Shown: positions 35,388 through 44,055, counted from the stretch's first letter. The stretch: 64,000 nt of DNA from Geodermatophilus sabuli (GCF_900215145.1 NZ_OBDO01000007.1:1-64000), one strand, 5' to 3'. Notes: generated by a model from the sequence alone, not told the origin. A program made the numbers and translations.

Positions 35388-35566
35388 GACGAACAGACCG
35401 GCGCAGCGCTGCCGACTCATCGGTGCGGCTGCGCGCGAGCGACCGGGTCCTGATGTCGATCATGGGGGTTGTGGCGGGCTCCCTCGGCACGTCGGCGCGT
35501 GTCGCCTACACCAAGCCCATGATCAACACGGGTGGAGCGCGCCTCCATGGTGGGGATCGGCCGCTC

Positions 35567-36445
35567 TCAGCGCCGATCGCCGCGGTCGCCGGCCGTGCGC
35601 CGGCGACGGTGGGTCTTGCTGCCGTACATGGCGCGGTCGGCGCGCGCGATGAGGTCGTCGGGCGTCTCACCGGGCCGGCCCACCGCCGCACCGACGCTCA
35701 CCCCGATCGACAGCGCGCCGCACGAGGTCTCGAACGGCGTGGCCAGCGCCGCCGTGACGAGCACGGACAGGGTCGACACCCGTCCGGCGTCATCGCCCGG
35801 GACGAGCAGCACGAACTCGTCGCCGCCGAAGCGGGCCACGATCTCGCCGGGGCGGGCGAGCGCGCCGAGCCGGACGGCGACCTCGCTGAGGAGGTGGTCG
35901 CCGACCCCGTGCCCGTGGTCGTCGTTGACCAGCTTGAACCTGTCCAGGTCGCAGAAGAGCACCGCGCAGCCGGCGCCGTCGACCGGGTCCAGGTGCCGGC
36001 GCAGGGCGTCGAAGAGGGTGCCGCGGTGCGGGATGCCGGTCAGCCGGTCGGTCTCGGCCCGCTGGTGCAGCCGGGCCTCCCGCTGCCGCTGGTCGGTGAC
36101 GTCGATGCCGAGGGTGGCGACCGCGTAGGGGCGGCCGGAGCAGTCGCAGAGCACGTCGTTGTGCATGGCCACCCGCCGCCGACCGCCGTCCCCGGTGATC
36201 CAGTCGGCCTCCTGGGGGTGGGCCGTGCCGGTGGCGATCGCCCGGGCGACGGCGTCCTTGGCCAGCTCGACGTGCTCGGGCAGGACCCACACCTCCCAGA
36301 AGAAGCGGCCCAGCAGCTCCTCGGGCGACCGGCCGGTGAACCGCTGGACCGCCGGGTTGGCGAGCAGGATCCGGCCGTCGGCGGCGATCACGGCCAGCAG
36401 CGCGCCCGTCGCGGCGATGAACGCCTCGGGGAGGGAGGACTCCAC
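35567..36445 (-). CDS. PAS-GGDEF diguanylate cyclase
   Basis: 292 residues. A PAS domain (about 1-125; FIAATGALLAVIAADGRILLANPA, then HNDVLCDCSGRP and a PAC-like end) followed by a GGDEF domain with the active-site GGDEF intact (RFGGDEFVLLVPGDD) and DLDRFKLVND. It should make cyclic di-GMP from GTP; the inhibitory RxxD site upstream is degenerate (RPGE). No membrane segment, so it is cytosolic. GAGGAGG precedes the GTG at 36445; the open frame beyond is arginine-rich and antisense to the next gene. Confidence 0.87.
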   Translation of the reverse strand: MESSLPEAFIAATGALLAVIAADGRILLANPAVQRFTGRSPEELLGRFFWEVWVLPEHVELAKDAVARAIATGTAHPQEADWITGDGGRRRVAMHNDVLCDCSGRPYAVATLGIDVTDQRQREARLHQRAETDRLTGIPHRGTLFDALRRHLDPVDGAGCAVLFCDLDRFKLVNDDHGHGVGDHLLSEVAVRLGALARPGEIVARFGGDEFVLLVPGDDAGRVSTLSVLVTAALATPFETSCGALSIGVSVGAAVGRPGETPDDLIARADRAMYGSKTHRRRRTAGDRGDRR

Positions 36446-36549
36446 CCGACCGCCTCCTCGTGGCGCGCCCTCCGGCACGCCGCCCCGGCATGAGACCACG
36501 GTCACACTCGGCACGCCAGCACGGCCGCGATCGCCGCTAGCCTGCGGGC

Positions 36550-37653
36550 GTGACCGGCTCCCTGACCCGCCGTCAGGTGCTCGACCTGCGGGTGCACGCC
36601 CAGCAGCTCGACCGGACCTCCGGCGGGCTCGACGACACCGCCGTGCTCGACCTCGGCGTCCAGGACACCGGTCCGGACGGCGGGCTGTGGGCACTGGCGC
36701 TGCGCGGCGTCGACGTGGCGGCACTGCCCGACGGCGCGCTGAGCACGGTGTGGACGATCCGCGGCGCGCCGCACCTGTACCGCCGGGCCGACCTGCCCGA
36801 GGTCGCGGCGGCCACCGCCCCGTTCTCCGAGGCCGACGCGGGCAAGCGGGTCTACGACGCCGCCCGGCCGCTGCGGGCCGCCGGCATCCCGGTGCTGGCC
36901 GGGCTCGACAGCATCGCCGCGACCATGCGCTCGGTGGTCACGGCCCCGATGGTCAAGGGCGAGGTCTCCGCCCGGCTGACCCAGCTGCTCGACGACCCAC
37001 ACCTGCGGTACTGCCGCCCGTGCGACGCCGTCCACCCCTGGGAGCAGCCGTTCCGGCTGGCCGCCCTGCGCGCCGGTCTGGAGCTGGAGCCGGGCACCTC
37101 ACCACCGGTGCTGCGCCCGGTACCGGGGCTGGTGCCCAGCGCGGACGTCGCGCCGCGGTTCGACGTCGTCCGCGGGTACCTGCGGCTGCTCGGTCCGGCG
37201 ACACCCCAGCTGGTCGCCGGCTACCTGGACGCACCGGTCAAGGACGTGCAGGCGCACTGGCCGGAGGACGCCGTCGACGTCGACGTGGACGGCGAGCGGC
37301 GCTGGCTGCTCGCCGCGGACGCCGACCGGCTCGACGGGGTCCCACCGGCGTCGGGCACGGCGCTGCTCGGCCCGTTCGACCTGTTCCTGCAGGCCCGCGA
37401 CCGTGACCTGCTGGCGCCGGACCGCGCGCACGCCAAGGCCCTGTGGCCGGTGCTCGGCCGGCCCGGCGCGGTGCTCGTCGACGGCGAGGTGGCCGGCGTC
37501 TGGCGACCGCGGAAGGCCGGGCGGTCGCTCACCGTCGCCGTGGAGCCGTGGCGGGAGCTGGCCGGGGCCGAGCGGGCGGCGGTGACCGCCGGGGCCGAGC
37601 GGCTGGCCGCCTTCCGCCAGGTGACGCTGAAGGCGGTGGAGATCGCCGGGTGA
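36550..37653 (+). CDS. Winged-helix DNA glycosylase-like protein (AlkZ/YcaQ-like, HTH_42)
   Basis: A 367-residue protein of the HTH_42 family that includes AlkZ and YcaQ, glycosylases for interstrand crosslinks and bulky lesions. LTRRQVLDLRVHAQQLDRTSG at the N terminus, the LGVQDTG segment (where the catalytic Q-x-D lies in AlkZ), TIRGAPHLYRRADL and a C-terminal LLGPFDLFLQARDRDLL are typical. A DNA repair role is likely, but unproven for this subgroup. Leaderless GTG with TAGCCT (36538-36543) seven bases upstream; divergent from the GGDEF gene. Confidence 0.78.
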   Translation: MTGSLTRRQVLDLRVHAQQLDRTSGGLDDTAVLDLGVQDTGPDGGLWALALRGVDVAALPDGALSTVWTIRGAPHLYRRADLPEVAAATAPFSEADAGKRVYDAARPLRAAGIPVLAGLDSIAATMRSVVTAPMVKGEVSARLTQLLDDPHLRYCRPCDAVHPWEQPFRLAALRAGLELEPGTSPPVLRPVPGLVPSADVAPRFDVVRGYLRLLGPATPQLVAGYLDAPVKDVQAHWPEDAVDVDVDGERRWLLAADADRLDGVPPASGTALLGPFDLFLQARDRDLLAPDRAHAKALWPVLGRPGAVLVDGEVAGVWRPRKAGRSLTVAVEPWRELAGAERAAVTAGAERLAAFRQVTLKAVEIAG

Positions 37654-37771
37654 GCAGCGCCCCTCCACCGTCCGCACGCACGACGTCGACTCGGCCCCCG
37701 TGCGGCAGATCCGTGCACGGATCGCGATGGGACTGGGTACACGCACGCCGACCCCGACCGAGGGAGCAGCC

Positions 37772-37966
37772 ATGACCGGCCCCGACGACGCCTTCCTGGC
37801 TCCGGACGACGCGTTGTACGACGGCGACGAGGACACCCGACCCGGCGCGGACGACGTCGAACGGCCGCCGGAGACCGTCGCTCCCCGCGAGGACGGGATC
37901 GAGGACGCCGACCGCGCGAGCGGCTCGGTGGAGCACGAGACCGGGAGCGGGCCCGAGCGCGGGTGA
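37772..37966 (+). CDS. Small acidic hypothetical protein
   Basis: 64 residues, strongly acidic (about one third Asp/Glu), no cysteine, no hydrophobic segment; TGPDDAFLAPDDALYDGDED at the start and GSGPERG at the end. Probably intrinsically disordered. CGAGGGAG seven bases before the ATG at 37772 supports translation. No family recognised. Confidence 0.6.
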   Translation: MTGPDDAFLAPDDALYDGDEDTRPGADDVERPPETVAPREDGIEDADRASGSVEHETGSGPERG

Positions 37967-38033
37967 CGGCGGCCACCGGCATGCGGGCGACCGCCGGGTG
38001 AGGTCGCCGGCGCACCTTCCGCCCGGCGGTATC

Positions 38034-38050
38034 TCAACGCTAAGGTATCT
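38034..38050 (+). promoter_or_regulatory. Regulon box at the hyuA start
   Basis: TCAACGCTAAGGTATCT ends four bases before the hyuA ATG. It matches the boxes at arcC, fdrA/permease and cox. TAAGGT within it is placed as a leaderless -10 for hyuA, so a bound protein would directly block the promoter. GGTATCTCA to its left forms an imperfect inverted repeat with TAAGGTATC. Confidence 0.55.
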
Positions 38051-38053
38051 GCC

Positions 38054-40132
38054 ATGAGTGCCCCGCCTCGCCGGGTCCGCATCGGCATCGACACCGGGGG
38101 GACGTTCACCGACGTCGTCGCGGTGGACGAGGAGACCGGTCAGACCACCACGACCAAGACGCCGTCCACGCCCGCCGACCCCGCCGAGGGCTTCCTCACC
38201 GGCGTCCGCAAGGTGCTGGACCTGATGGACCTGTCCGGTGAGGCGGTCACCGCCGTCAGCCACGGGACGACGGTCGCGACCAACCAGCTGCTCGAGGGCA
38301 AGCTCGACCGGATCGGGTTCATCACCACCGAGGGCTACGAGTCGGTCCTGGAGATCGCCCGCCAGTCGGTGCCCGACGGCTACGGCAACAGCTACTTCTG
38401 GGTCAAGCCGCCGCGCATCGTCCCCGCCGACCTGGTGCAGACCGTGCGCGGGCGCCTGGACCACAAGGGCGAGGAGGTCCGGCCCTTCGACGAGGACGAC
38501 GCCCGCGCGGCGGCCCGGTTCTTCAAGGACGCCGGCATCACCACCCTCGGCGTCTGCTTCCTGCACGCCTACGCCAACGACGCGCACGAGCGCCGCATGC
38601 TCGAGGTCATCCGTGAGGAGCACCCCGGCGCCGTCGTCTCGCTGTCCAGCGAGGTGCTGCGCGAGTACCGCGAGTACGAGCGCTCGGTCACCACGCTGGT
38701 CGACGCCGCGGTGAAGCCCAAGGTCGGCGCGTACGTCACCAACATCCGCACCCGCCTGGACGAGATCGCCCCGGGCGTGCCGTTCTACGTGATGAAGAGC
38801 AACGGCGGCGTGCTCAGCGCCGGCGAGGTCGTGCACCAGCCGATCACCACCATGCTGTCCGGCCCCGCGGCCGGCGCGCTGGGCGCCGCCCTCATCGCGG
38901 GCACCGCCGGCTTCGACCGGGTGCTCACCTGCGACGGCGGCGGTACCTCGACCGACGTCACCGTCGTCATCGACGGCGAGCCGACCCTCACCACCGAGGG
39001 CTCGGTCGGTGAGTACCCCTCCAAGATCCCGATGATCGACGTCGTCACCGTCGGCGCGGGCGGCGGCTCCATCGCCTGGCTGTCCCCGGAGGGCACGCTC
39101 AAGGTCGGCCCCAAGTCGGCCGGCGCCGACCCGGGCCCCATGTGCTACCCGAACGGCGGCGACCAGCCGACCGTCACCGACGCGCACGTCGTCCTCGGCC
39201 GGATCCCCCCGCACCTGCTGGGCGGGGAGATCCCGCTGTCGGTCGAGGCGGCGGGCGGCGGCCTCGAGCAGCTCGGCGGCAAGCTGGACCTGTCACTGGA
39301 GAAGACGGCCACCGGCATCCTCGAGATCTCCGCCTGGAACCAGGCCAACGCGCTGCGCCAGGTGACCGTCGCCCGCGGCCTCGACGTCCGGGACTTCACG
39401 CTCACCACGTTCGGCGGCTCCGGCTCGCTGCTGGCCTGCCGGCTCATGGACATCCTCAACCTGCCGCGCACGCTGGTGCCGCCGAACCCGGGCAACGTCA
39501 GCGCGTTCGGTCTGCTCACCGTCGACGTCCGCAACGACTACGTGCAGACGGTGGTGTCCAAGCACACCGACCTGGACCTGGCGCGCGTGCAGGCGGTCTA
39601 CGCCGACCTCGAGGCCCAGGCCCAGGTGGCCCTGGACGGCGAGGGCTTCGGCCGCGACCAGCAGCGCATGCAGCGCACCGCCGACCTGCGCTACGTGGGC
39701 CAGGCGTTCGAGGTGCGGGTGCCGGTCGCCGAGGGCGTGCTGGACGCCGCGGCGGCCGAGGCCGTCGCGCAGGCCTTCCACGCCGCGCACCGGCAGCTCT
39801 ACGGCTACGACTTCGCCGACGACCCGCGCCAGGCCGTGGAGTGGGTCAACCTGCGGGTCAGCGGGATCGGCCCGATCCGCCGTCCCGACATGGTCGAGCT
39901 GGCACCGGAGAACGGCGGGCCCGAGCGGGCCGTCACCGGCTCGCGCCGGGTGTTCTTCGACGACTGGGTGGACACCCCGACCTACAACCGCCCCGACCTC
40001 GGCCCCGGCGACGTCGTCGCGGGCCCGGCGATCATCGAGGAGTTCGGCTCGACGGTGCCGGTGCACCCCGGCTTCCTCGCCACCGTGGACGCCCACGGGA
40101 ACCTGCTGCTGACGAAGGAGTCGGACAAGTGA
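38054..40132 (+). CDS. hyuA: Hydantoinase/oxoprolinase family protein, A subunit
   Basis: A 692-residue ATP-binding subunit of the hydantoinase A/oxoprolinase/acetone carboxylase alpha-like family. GIDTGGTFTDVVAVD (11-25) is the phosphate-binding loop; SHGTTVATNQLLEGK, SNGGVLSAGEV, LSGPAAGALGA and CDGGGTSTDV are typical actin-like ATPase motifs. Members cleave N-methylhydantoin or 5-oxoproline with ATP, or carboxylate ketones. Substrate unknown here; the shared box suggests ureide or pyrimidine breakdown. Coupled to hyuB by GTGA. Confidence 0.9.
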   Translation: MSAPPRRVRIGIDTGGTFTDVVAVDEETGQTTTTKTPSTPADPAEGFLTGVRKVLDLMDLSGEAVTAVSHGTTVATNQLLEGKLDRIGFITTEGYESVLEIARQSVPDGYGNSYFWVKPPRIVPADLVQTVRGRLDHKGEEVRPFDEDDARAAARFFKDAGITTLGVCFLHAYANDAHERRMLEVIREEHPGAVVSLSSEVLREYREYERSVTTLVDAAVKPKVGAYVTNIRTRLDEIAPGVPFYVMKSNGGVLSAGEVVHQPITTMLSGPAAGALGAALIAGTAGFDRVLTCDGGGTSTDVTVVIDGEPTLTTEGSVGEYPSKIPMIDVVTVGAGGGSIAWLSPEGTLKVGPKSAGADPGPMCYPNGGDQPTVTDAHVVLGRIPPHLLGGEIPLSVEAAGGGLEQLGGKLDLSLEKTATGILEISAWNQANALRQVTVARGLDVRDFTLTTFGGSGSLLACRLMDILNLPRTLVPPNPGNVSAFGLLTVDVRNDYVQTVVSKHTDLDLARVQAVYADLEAQAQVALDGEGFGRDQQRMQRTADLRYVGQAFEVRVPVAEGVLDAAAAEAVAQAFHAAHRQLYGYDFADDPRQAVEWVNLRVSGIGPIRRPDMVELAPENGGPERAVTGSRRVFFDDWVDTPTYNRPDLGPGDVVAGPAIIEEFGSTVPVHPGFLATVDAHGNLLLTKESDK

Positions 40133-42015
40133 CCCTGACGGAGTCGTCCCCCACCCAGCCGAAGGTCGCCGCCGACCCGGTGCTCGTGGAGATCGTCGCC
40201 GGCACGCTGGCGGCGATCGAGAAGGAGGTCGAGACCTCCATCGGCCGCACCTCGCGCTCGCCGATGATCCGCGACGCCCACGACTTCCGCGCCGGCATCC
40301 ACGACCGCCAGCTGCGCAAGCTCACCGGCCGCTCCTACTCGGCGCTCGTGCACCCCGTGGTGCGCGACTACCCGATCGAGGAGATGAACGTCGGCGACGT
40401 CTTCTTCCACAACGACGTCTACCTGTCCGAAGGCGGCATCGGCCACCTGCCGGACCTGTGCGTCACCGTGCCGGTGTTCGCGCACGTGGACGGCGCGGAG
40501 CGGGTGGTCGCGTTCATCCAGGCGTTCGGCCACCACGACGACATCGGCGGCGCGGTGCCCGGCTCCATGCCGTCGGCGGCGACCAGCGTGTACGAGGAGG
40601 GCCTGATGGTCCCCCCGATCAAGCTGTGGGACCGCGGCGTGCCCAACGAGTCCGCACTGAAGATCATGACCCGCAACTCGCGGATGCCCGACTCGCTGGC
40701 CGCCGACCTCGACGCCGAGTGCTCGGCCTGCCTGGCCGGCGCCCGCCGACTGGGTGAGCTGTTCGACCGGTACGGGGTCGAGGCGGTCGAGGCGTGCTTC
40801 GACGCGATCCTGGCCAACTCCACCGAGGTCTACCGGCGGGAGATCCTGTCGCAGATCCCTGACGGCACCTACGTGTGGGAGGACTACGCCGAGCACGACG
40901 GCGTGGAGCAGCCCCAGCTGCACCGCCAGCGGATCACGCTGATCATGGACTCCACCCGGGAGACGCCGCTGGTCATCGACTTCACCGGCACAGGTCCGCA
41001 GGCCAAGGGCCCGATCAACCACTGCGGTGACTACGCCGACGGCAACTTCCTCAAGAAGTGGCTCGCGCCGATCCTGCGCAACCTGGCCGAGACGCCGGAG
41101 CGCATGGCCGAGCTCGACGTCAACGAGGGCGTCGTCCCGCTGATCGAGATGCGGTTCCCGGAGAAGGGCACGCTGCTCACGCCGATCTTCCCGGCGCCGA
41201 CCAACGCCCGGACCTTCGTCATCCTGCGGCTGCTCGGCGTCCTCGCCGGCGTGCTGGCCAAGGCCACCGGCGGCCGGATGCCCGCCGACCAGGAGACGAT
41301 CCGCTACACCGGCGTCTACGGCACCGACTTCGAGGGCCAGCCCTACCTCATGCGCGAGGTGCTCGGCGGCGGCTCGGGCGGTCGGTACTACGCCGACGGC
41401 GAGGACACCATCCACGTCGTCCCGGACTCCCGGAACCTGCCCACGGAGTTCACCGAGGGCCGCTTCCCGCTCCGGGTGGAGCGGCTCGGGCTGGCGATGG
41501 ACTCCGGCGGGCCCGGCCGCTACCGAGGCGGCTGCGGCTACGAGAAGCACATCCGGGTGCTGCGCGACGCGCACTTCATGTCGATCGCCGACCGCTCGAT
41601 CCTCGCCTGCTGGGGCGTGAAGGGCGGCAAGGCCGGCCGGCCGTTCCAGATCACCGTCGACCCGGGCGGCCCGGACGAGCACGAGGTCGACGCGCTGGCC
41701 GACGCCGAGCCGCTGAAGGCCGGCACCGTCGTCCGCATCCGGACGACCGGCGGCGGCGGCTGGGGCGACCCGCTGGAGCGCCCGGTGGCGGAGGTCCTGC
41801 GGGACATCGCCTGGCGCAAGGTGTCGGTGACCGGCGCCCGCGAGGACTACGGCGTGGTCGTCCGCGAGGACGGCACCGCCGACGAGGCGGCGACGACGGC
41901 GCTGCGGGACGAGCTGCGGGCGGCCCGCAGCGGCGAGGAGCCGTTCTTCGACCGCGGCCCCGGCTACGCCACCCTCTCCGGCGGCGCGGCGTTCAACGAG
42001 TTCGACGTCCTCTGA
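40129..42015 (+). CDS. hyuB: Hydantoinase B/oxoprolinase family protein
   Basis: A 628-residue B subunit. ADPVLVEIVAGTLAAIEKEVE at the N terminus, SPMIRDAHDFRAGI, FHNDVYLSEGGIGHLPD, and the C-terminal GGCGYEKHIRVL and RTTGGGGWGDPLERP are family signatures. It forms the catalytic heteromer with HyuA. The GTG start overlaps the hyuA stop. Downstream is a large palindrome that probably ends the transcript. Confidence 0.9.
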   Translation: MTLTESSPTQPKVAADPVLVEIVAGTLAAIEKEVETSIGRTSRSPMIRDAHDFRAGIHDRQLRKLTGRSYSALVHPVVRDYPIEEMNVGDVFFHNDVYLSEGGIGHLPDLCVTVPVFAHVDGAERVVAFIQAFGHHDDIGGAVPGSMPSAATSVYEEGLMVPPIKLWDRGVPNESALKIMTRNSRMPDSLAADLDAECSACLAGARRLGELFDRYGVEAVEACFDAILANSTEVYRREILSQIPDGTYVWEDYAEHDGVEQPQLHRQRITLIMDSTRETPLVIDFTGTGPQAKGPINHCGDYADGNFLKKWLAPILRNLAETPERMAELDVNEGVVPLIEMRFPEKGTLLTPIFPAPTNARTFVILRLLGVLAGVLAKATGGRMPADQETIRYTGVYGTDFEGQPYLMREVLGGGSGGRYYADGEDTIHVVPDSRNLPTEFTEGRFPLRVERLGLAMDSGGPGRYRGGCGYEKHIRVLRDAHFMSIADRSILACWGVKGGKAGRPFQITVDPGGPDEHEVDALADAEPLKAGTVVRIRTTGGGGWGDPLERPVAEVLRDIAWRKVSVTGAREDYGVVVREDGTADEAATTALRDELRAARSGEEPFFDRGPGYATLSGGAAFNEFDVL

Positions 42016-42026
42016 TCCCGACTCCT

Positions 42027-42100
42027 CCGCGATCATGAAGTCTGGGAAGGGGCACGCCGCACCGCACGGGCGTGCCCCTTCCGCAACTTCATGATCGCGG
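42027..42100. terminator. Large inverted repeat between hyuB and the XRE regulator gene
   Basis: CCGCGATCATGAAGT (42027-42041) and GGAAGGGGCACGCC (42045-42058) pair exactly with 42086-42100 and 42069-42082, separated by 3-base bulges and a 10-base loop. The right arm continues 12 bases into the XRE gene and supplies its stop codon (TGA within GATCATGA) and last codons. It lies between convergent genes and should terminate both. Confidence 0.75.
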
Positions 42101-42916
42101 GACAGGGGCAGGGGCGGGGGCGGGGAGCCGGGAGCGGCGCAGCACCTCGGCGGTGTGCGCGTCGGCGGGCAGGAACGCCTCGACGGACAGCTCCGCCGCG
42201 GTGAGGTCGACCGCGGTGCCGAACGTCGTCACGGTGCTGAGGAAGGACAGGACGTCGTCCCCGTGCCGGATCCGCAGCGGGACGGCGATCCCGTCCGGCG
42301 GGCGCCGGTCGAACCCGCCGGGCAGCGCCGCCAGCTCCCGGTGCAGTGCGGCCAGCCCGGGATCGGCGGTCAGGTGCGCCTCGCGGGCCAGCCGGGTGAG
42401 CAGCGCGGTGCGCCACTGCGGCAGGTCGAGGATCCGCGGGGCCAGGCCGCGGGGGTGCAGGCCCAGCCGCAGCACGTTCACCGGCGGCTCGAGCAGCGCC
42501 GGGTCCACGCCCTCGGTGAGCAGCGCGATGCTCCGGTTGCCGGCCACCAGCTCCCAGAACCGGTCCACGACGACCGCGGGAGACGGCTCGTAGGCGGTCA
42601 GCACGAGGTCCAGCGCGCTGCGGACGGCGGACATGTCGGGGTCCTCCAGCCGGCGGCGCCCGTAGACCGGCGCGTAGCCGGCGGCCAGTAGCAGCTCGTT
42701 GCGCTCGCGCAGCGGCACCTCCAGCTGTTCGGCGAGGTGCAGCACCATCTCCCGGCTCGGCCGTGCCCGCCCCGTCTCCACGAAGCTCAGGTGCCGGGTC
42801 GAGACGCCCGCGTCGCTGGCCAGGTCCAGCTGGGACAGCCGGCGTCGCTGCCGCCAGTTCCGCAGCAGCTCCCCCACGGACGGTCGCGTCTCGACGGCGG
42901 TCATGGCGGCGGTCAT
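42089..42916 (-). CDS. XRE-type HTH regulator with MmyB-like ligand domain
   Basis: 275 residues: HTH_3 domain (14-70; LRNWRQRRRLSQLDLASDAGVS, TRHLSFVETGRARPSREMV), then an MmyB-like PAS-fold domain (about 110-265; ELVAGNRSIALLTEG, LPQWRTALLTRLAREA). MmyB-type regulators bind a lipid or small molecule. It probably acts on the palindrome in its own promoter (42953-42967) and on the divergent membrane-protein gene. A -10 TAGCGT lies seven bases before the ATG at 42916, so leaderless. Confidence 0.87.
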   Translation of the reverse strand: MTAAMTAVETRPSVGELLRNWRQRRRLSQLDLASDAGVSTRHLSFVETGRARPSREMVLHLAEQLEVPLRERNELLLAAGYAPVYGRRRLEDPDMSAVRSALDLVLTAYEPSPAVVVDRFWELVAGNRSIALLTEGVDPALLEPPVNVLRLGLHPRGLAPRILDLPQWRTALLTRLAREAHLTADPGLAALHRELAALPGGFDRRPPDGIAVPLRIRHGDDVLSFLSTVTTFGTAVDLTAAELSVEAFLPADAHTAEVLRRSRLPAPAPAPVPRS

Positions 42917-42952
42917 GACGGCGACGCTAGCGACGGACGGCCGCCGCGTCGC

Positions 42953-42967
42953 TTACCTCGCAGGTAA
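42953..42967. promoter_or_regulatory. Operator TTACCT-CGC-AGGTAA
   Basis: A perfect 6+6 inverted repeat with spacer CGC in the 88-base divergent spacer between the XRE regulator and the membrane-protein gene. It is the kind of site expected for the XRE/MmyB regulator beside it. Confidence 0.6.
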
Positions 42968-43004
42968 TCGACGGGCCGCCCGACCAGGGGCCAGCGTGGT
43001 CGCC

Positions 43005-43391
43005 ATGACCACGACCACCACCGCTCCCCCGACACTGCTCCACCGCGCCCTGGCCCTCGACGCCGCCGTGACCGGGGTCAACGGCGCGGCGTACCTGCTG
43101 GCCGCCGGCCCGCTCGCCGACCTGCTCGGCCTGCCCGCCGCCTGGCTGCGCGGCACCGGCGTCTTCCTGCTGGTGTTCACCGCCGCCGTGGGGTCCGTCG
43201 CGGCCCGCCCGGTGCCGTCCGCCGTCCGGGCGGTCGTCGCGGCCAACGCCCTGTGGGCTGCCGGCTCGATCGCCGTCGTGCTCGCCGGCATCGGCACGCC
43301 CACCACGCCCGGTGCCGTCTGGCTGGTCCTGCAGGCCGCCGTAGTCGCCGCCTTCGCCGTGCTGCAGGCCGCCGGCCTGCGCCGTTCCTGA
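43005..43391 (+). CDS. Four-helix membrane protein
   Basis: 128 residues with four hydrophobic helices (roughly 17-40, 48-66, 70-90, 100-122) and an N-terminal MTTTTT run. No family named with confidence; similar small integral proteins lie next to XRE/MmyB regulators in actinobacteria. It is followed after 26 bases by a SnoaL-like gene on the same strand and is probably controlled by the operator upstream. Confidence 0.65.
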   Translation: MTTTTTAPPTLLHRALALDAAVTGVNGAAYLLAAGPLADLLGLPAAWLRGTGVFLLVFTAAVGSVAARPVPSAVRAVVAANALWAAGSIAVVLAGIGTPTTPGAVWLVLQAAVVAAFAVLQAAGLRRS

Positions 43392-43417
43392 CCGCCCGAT
43401 CCGAGGAGGAGACCGAC

Positions 43418-43786
43418 ATGACCGCCACCCCGCAGCTCGCCGAGCGCTACCTCGCCGCCTGGAACGCCACCGACCCCGCCGCCCGCCGCGCCGCGGTCAT
43501 CGACGTGTTCGCCGAGGACGTCCGCTACACCGACCCGCTGGCCGACGTGACCGGTCGCGCGGCGCTCGAGGCGACCATCGCCGCCGTCCAGGGGCAGTTC
43601 CCCGGCTTCGTGTTCCGGCTGGCCGGGCCGGTCGACGCCCACCACGACCAGTTGCGTTTCACGTGGATCCTCGGCCCCGAGGGGCAGGAGGCGCCGATCG
43701 CCGGGTTCGACGTCGCGATGACCGACGGCGACGGGCGGATCCGTACCGTGCTCGGCTTCCTCGACCGGGTGCCCGCCGCGGTCTGA
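43418..43786 (+). CDS. SnoaL-like / NTF2-fold protein
   Basis: 122 residues: AERYLAAWNATDPAARRA, FAEDVRYTDPLADVTGRAA and the C-terminal AMTDGDGRIRTVLGFLDRVP are typical of SnoaL_2-type NTF2 folds. Function unknown. GAGGAGGA precedes the ATG at 43418. In operon with the membrane-protein gene. Confidence 0.8.
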   Translation: MTATPQLAERYLAAWNATDPAARRAAVIDVFAEDVRYTDPLADVTGRAALEATIAAVQGQFPGFVFRLAGPVDAHHDQLRFTWILGPEGQEAPIAGFDVAMTDGDGRIRTVLGFLDRVPAAV

Positions 43787-43792
43787 CCGCCA

Positions 43793-43851
43793 CCGAGATC
43801 GGCGATCTCGTCCCGTTCCCGCCCGGGAGCCGACGAGGTCGCCGATCTCGG
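43793..43851. terminator. Third GAGATCGGCGATCTC inverted pair
   Basis: 43793-43812 and 43832-43851 are reverse complements at 19 of 20 positions; each holds the GAGATCGGCGATCTC core. Between the convergent SnoaL-like gene and the small gene at 43856. Confidence 0.7.
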
Positions 43852-43855
43852 CGTC

Positions 43856-44047
43856 TCAGTCGGGCTCGACCCGCCAGGACCCCACGGCGGTGTAGTCGCT
43901 GTCGTAGAGGTCCTGCCGGGCTCCGGGCGCCAGCTCCACCTGCTTCATGCTCCCGCCCCAGTAGCGCAGGATCCGGCCCAGTTCGTCGCCCCGGCGCTCC
44001 CCGGCCAGGGCACCGGCGTCCAGGTCCACCTCGAGGACGAATCGCAT
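43856..44047 (-). CDS. Small conserved hypothetical protein
   Basis: 63 residues: MRFVLEVDLDAGAL, LGRILRYWGGSMKQVEL and YTAVGSWRVEPD. Proteins of this pattern are widespread in actinobacteria, without a known function. The MRFVLEV start is chosen because the family begins there; an ATG four codons upstream is possible. It follows the DUF1992 gene by 8 bases, likely one operon. Confidence 0.7.
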   Translation of the reverse strand: MRFVLEVDLDAGALAGERRGDELGRILRYWGGSMKQVELAPGARQDLYDSDYTAVGSWRVEPD

Positions 44048-44055
44048 GCCGCAGA

